From Pseudomonadota bacterium (GTDB lineage Bacteria; Pseudomonadota; Gammaproteobacteria; Burkholderiales; Rhodocyclaceae): 7,892 nt of DNA. Below the pieces are notes generated by a model that ran no database searches, had not been told where the DNA came from, and saw only the letters and a list, made by a program, of their open reading frames with translations. Position 1 is the first letter of the stretch; the number at the start of each line of letters is the position of its first letter. The translations under genes were made by a program, and so were the position numbers. The stretch covers positions 1 through 7,892 of the forward strand of contig JAJZPJ010000031.1 of NCBI GenBank assembly GCA_021811225.1, written 5' to 3'. Below, one piece after another: positions 6,140-7,892 of the stretch.

Positions 6140-7131
6140 CTGCCTATGCCCATTCCGCGCTGCAGTGCGGCCAGCGGTTCCTCAGCGGTAGCCAAGGTCA
6201 ACAGCGTCATGCCGTGCCGCCGGCACAGTTGCCGCAGCTGTTCCTGCTGTGTCGCGAAGCGCTGGCGATAGCGCTGGCGATAGCGCGGATCTTCAGCCGT
6301 AACATTCAGAAAGCTTGCGCCGTCGCTCACCCGGTAACGTCCCGGCGGCGGCAGGTCCGCCTCCAGTGGATCGTGGATATCGGCCAGAACGAGATCGCTG
6401 TGCCGCGCGAGTTGAACAAGATGCGCGCTGCCCTGCTCATTGAGCCGGGCGAAATCGCTGAGCAGAATGATCAGGCTGCCGGGTTGAGCCACCCGGCGAA
6501 GCCGGGACAGTGCGCGAATCAAGGCTTCGGCGCCGACACCCGGATCGCGGACCGGCGTCCGGACTTGCCACGCGTCGTGCAGGGCGATCTGGCGCAGCAG
6601 ATGCAGCAGGGGCGGCTTACCGCGCTTGGGACGCAGTTCGACGTGGCTCTGCTCGGAGAAGAGCAGGGCGCCGAGCCTATCGCCCTGACGCACTGCGCTC
6701 CAGCCGAGCAGGGCAGCGGCCTGGGCGGCGCGTACCGCCTTGAAGGCGCCCCGGGTGGCGAAGAACATCGGACTGCGCAGATCTATCCAGAGCAGCACCG
6801 CGCGCTCGCGCTCCTCGCGGAAAAGCTTGGTGTGCGGACGCCCGGTTCGGGCGGTGACCCGCCAGTCGAGAGTCCGCACGTCGTCGCCCTGCATGTACGG
6901 GCGCACCTCGTCGAATTCCATGCCGCGGCCTTTGAACGGCGAATGGTAGCCGCCGCTCGCGAGTGCGCGGATACGTCCGGGTTTGAGCGCCAGCGACTCG
7001 GCGCTGCGATGCAGGGCGATCAATGCGGCCAGGCTGACGCGCACCACGCCCTCGTCTGGATCAGAGCTGTCGGCAGAGAATGCAGCAGGGGCAAGCCGGG
7101 AAGCTCCGCGCTTACGCAACGGCACGATCAT
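6136..7131 (-). CDS. DUF58 domain protein (VWA-like, soluble)
   Basis: A 331-residue DUF58 protein, the usual partner encoded next to MoxR ATPases. The start at 7131 (MIVPLRKRG) makes an ATGA overlap with the MoxR stop. The frame is open to 7344, but that extension lies inside MoxR and its Arg/Ser-rich translation looks like a shadow. No clear Shine-Dalgarno sequence precedes the ATG. The DUF58 core (about 59-160) shows GYHSPFKGRGMEFDEVRPYM (61-80), GDDVRTLDWRVTART (82-96) and KLFREERERAVLLWIDLRS (102-120). The VWA-like metal site is degenerate: Asp117 is present, but Arg and Pro occupy the two MIDAS Ser positions, so metal-dependent ligand binding is doubtful. There is no signal peptide or membrane helix, so it is probably cytosolic or peripheral. 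A 12-base repeat near the C-terminus encodes YRQR twice. Its exact function is not established. Confidence 0.93.
   Translation of the reverse strand: MIVPLRKRGASRLAPAAFSADSSDPDEGVVRVSLAALIALHRSAESLALKPGRIRALASGGYHSPFKGRGMEFDEVRPYMQGDDVRTLDWRVTARTGRPHTKLFREERERAVLLWIDLRSPMFFATRGAFKAVRAAQAAALLGWSAVRQGDRLGALLFSEQSHVELRPKRGKPPLLHLLRQIALHDAWQVRTPVRDPGVGAEALIRALSRLRRVAQPGSLIILLSDFARLNEQGSAHLVQLARHSDLVLADIHDPLEADLPPPGRYRVSDGASFLNVTAEDPRYRQRYRQRFATQQEQLRQLCRRHGMTLLTLATAEEPLAALQRGMGIGR
6259..6286. repeat. 12-bp tandem repeat (two full copies plus a 4-base remnant) within the DUF58 gene
   Basis: The unit GCGCTGGCGATA occurs at 6259-6270 and 6271-6282, followed by GCGC. On the coding (minus) strand it encodes Tyr-Arg-Gln-Arg twice (residues 284-291). 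The length is a multiple of three, so copy-number change would keep the reading frame. Confidence 0.85.
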
Positions 7132-7892
7132 GGCACCGGTATCAGATTGACCAGTCTCTCGATGAAATGATCCGGCGTGTGCCCCTCGGCTTCCGCCTCG
7201 TAGCTGAGCAGTACGCGATGGCGCAGCACATCGAAAGCCAGCGACTGAATGTCGTCCGGTCCGACGTAATCGCGACCGGCGAGCCAGGCGTGCGCTCGGG
7301 CGCAGCGATCCAGCGCAATCGTGGCGCGCGGACTGGCGCCCCACTGAACCCAGCCGGCGAGGGCGGCGTCATAAAGGGAGGGGTCGCGGGTGGCGAGCAC
7401 GAGTTCGACCAGATAGCGCTCCAGCTTGTCCGCCATGAACACCTCGAGCACTTCCTGGCGCGCAGCATGCAGCGTCTGCTGGCTGAGCCTCGGCCTGGGC
7501 GGCGCACCGCCGCTGATTCGCTGCGCCGCCTCGCTGCGGGCTAGCTGCAGGATCTGCAGTTCGGCCTCGGAATTCGGATAACCTATCTTCACGTGCAGCA
7601 AGAAGCGATCGAGTTGCGCTTCGGGCAGGGGATAGGTGCCCTCCTGTTCGATCGGATTCTGGGTGGCCATCACCAGAAACAGCTGGGGTAGAGGATAGGT
7701 CGCGGTGCCGACGGTGATCTGCCGTTCCGCCATCGCCTCCAAGAGCGCCGACTGTACCTTGGCCGGCGCCCGGTTCACCTCGTCGGCCAGCACCAGATTG
7801 TGGAACAGCGGACCGCGCTGAAACTGGAAGGAACCGTCCTGCGGGCGGAAGATGTCGGTGCCGGTGAGGTCGGCAGGCAGCAGATCCGGCGT
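7128..7892 (-). CDS. MoxR-family AAA+ ATPase, N-terminus beyond the right edge
   Basis: The C-terminal 254 residues of a MoxR AAA+ ATPase, cytosolic and thought to act as a chaperone for VWA-domain partners. The frame is open through the window edge, beginning with TPDLLPADLTGTDIF, typical of the region after Walker A. The Walker A lysine loop and true start lie off-window; roughly 70-80 residues are missing by family length. Visible, numbered from the edge: Walker B LVLADEVN (33-40, Asp37-Glu38), sensor 1 MATQNP (75-80, Asn79), LDRF (94-97, Arg96), and GASPRA (185-190), which carries the sensor 2 arginine. The helical lid ends in YVGPDDIQSLAFDVLRHR (209-226). All ATPase residues that can be seen are intact. 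It is the first visible gene of the operon and its stop overlaps the DUF58 start as ATGA. I give no symbol because MoxR here is a family name, not evidence of a methanol-oxidation role. Confidence 0.95.
   Translation of the reverse strand, partial: TPDLLPADLTGTDIFRPQDGSFQFQRGPLFHNLVLADEVNRAPAKVQSALLEAMAERQITVGTATYPLPQLFLVMATQNPIEQEGTYPLPEAQLDRFLLHVKIGYPNSEAELQILQLARSEAAQRISGGAPPRPRLSQQTLHAARQEVLEVFMADKLERYLVELVLATRDPSLYDAALAGWVQWGASPRATIALDRCARAHAWLAGRDYVGPDDIQSLAFDVLRHRVLLSYEAEAEGHTPDHFIERLVNLIPVP

Noticed and set aside
6046..7170. Long plus-strand open frame (374 codons) opposite DUF58
   Set aside because: It lies opposite a DUF58 gene with clear conserved motifs. The translation has no family features and begins inside the DUF4381 gene.
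7132..7344. 71-residue N-terminal extension of the DUF58 protein
   Set aside because: It overlaps the conserved MoxR C-terminus and has Arg/Ser-rich shadow composition. The ATGA overlap start at 7131 matches the pattern of the other junctions.

Overview
The window is a compact, GC-rich, gene-dense stretch of bacterial chromosome with almost no non-coding sequence. It holds seven protein genes: one cut by the left edge on the plus strand, and six in a single minus-strand row, the first of which is cut by the right edge. The six-gene row combines a MoxR ATPase, a DUF58 protein, a DUF4381 protein, two membrane VWA proteins and a BatD protein. A DUF4381 member and a VWA-TPR protein ending in an IPDDPGG-type tail suggest a high-GC proteobacterium, most likely a gammaproteobacterium. 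That assignment rests on gene content and style, not on a marker gene. No mobile element, CRISPR array, tRNA, rRNA or sign of recent transfer was seen.

Left region (1-1158, plus strand): the C-terminal five-sixths or so of a metallo-beta-lactamase/beta-CASP RNA-processing nuclease of the YSH1/CPSF73-like family. Its N-terminal zinc-binding HxHxDH motif lies before the window. It ends tail-to-tail with the minus-strand operon, and only one base separates the two stop codons.

Right region (7892 down to 1160, minus strand, read right to left): MoxR AAA+ ATPase (N-terminus off-window), DUF58 protein, DUF4381 membrane protein, BatA-like VWA protein, BatB-like VWA protein fused to a BatC-like TPR domain, and BatD-like protein. 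The first four junctions are all 4-base ATGA overlaps and the last is a 7-base overlap, so this is one transcript with probable translational coupling. The promoter must lie to the right of the window.

How they fit together: MoxR ATPases are thought to act as chaperone-like AAA+ machines on VWA-domain proteins. Here a cytosolic ATPase and a soluble VWA-like DUF58 protein sit beside four predicted inner-membrane proteins: a one-pass DUF4381 protein, two VWA proteins, and a BatD protein with a signal peptide and one membrane anchor. The parts are consistent with an inner-membrane complex handling envelope or periplasmic proteins. The 'aerotolerance' name comes from Bacteroides, and the biochemical role of Bat operons is still poorly defined. 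The system is therefore a known but functionally unresolved type; I found no clearly new system in this window.
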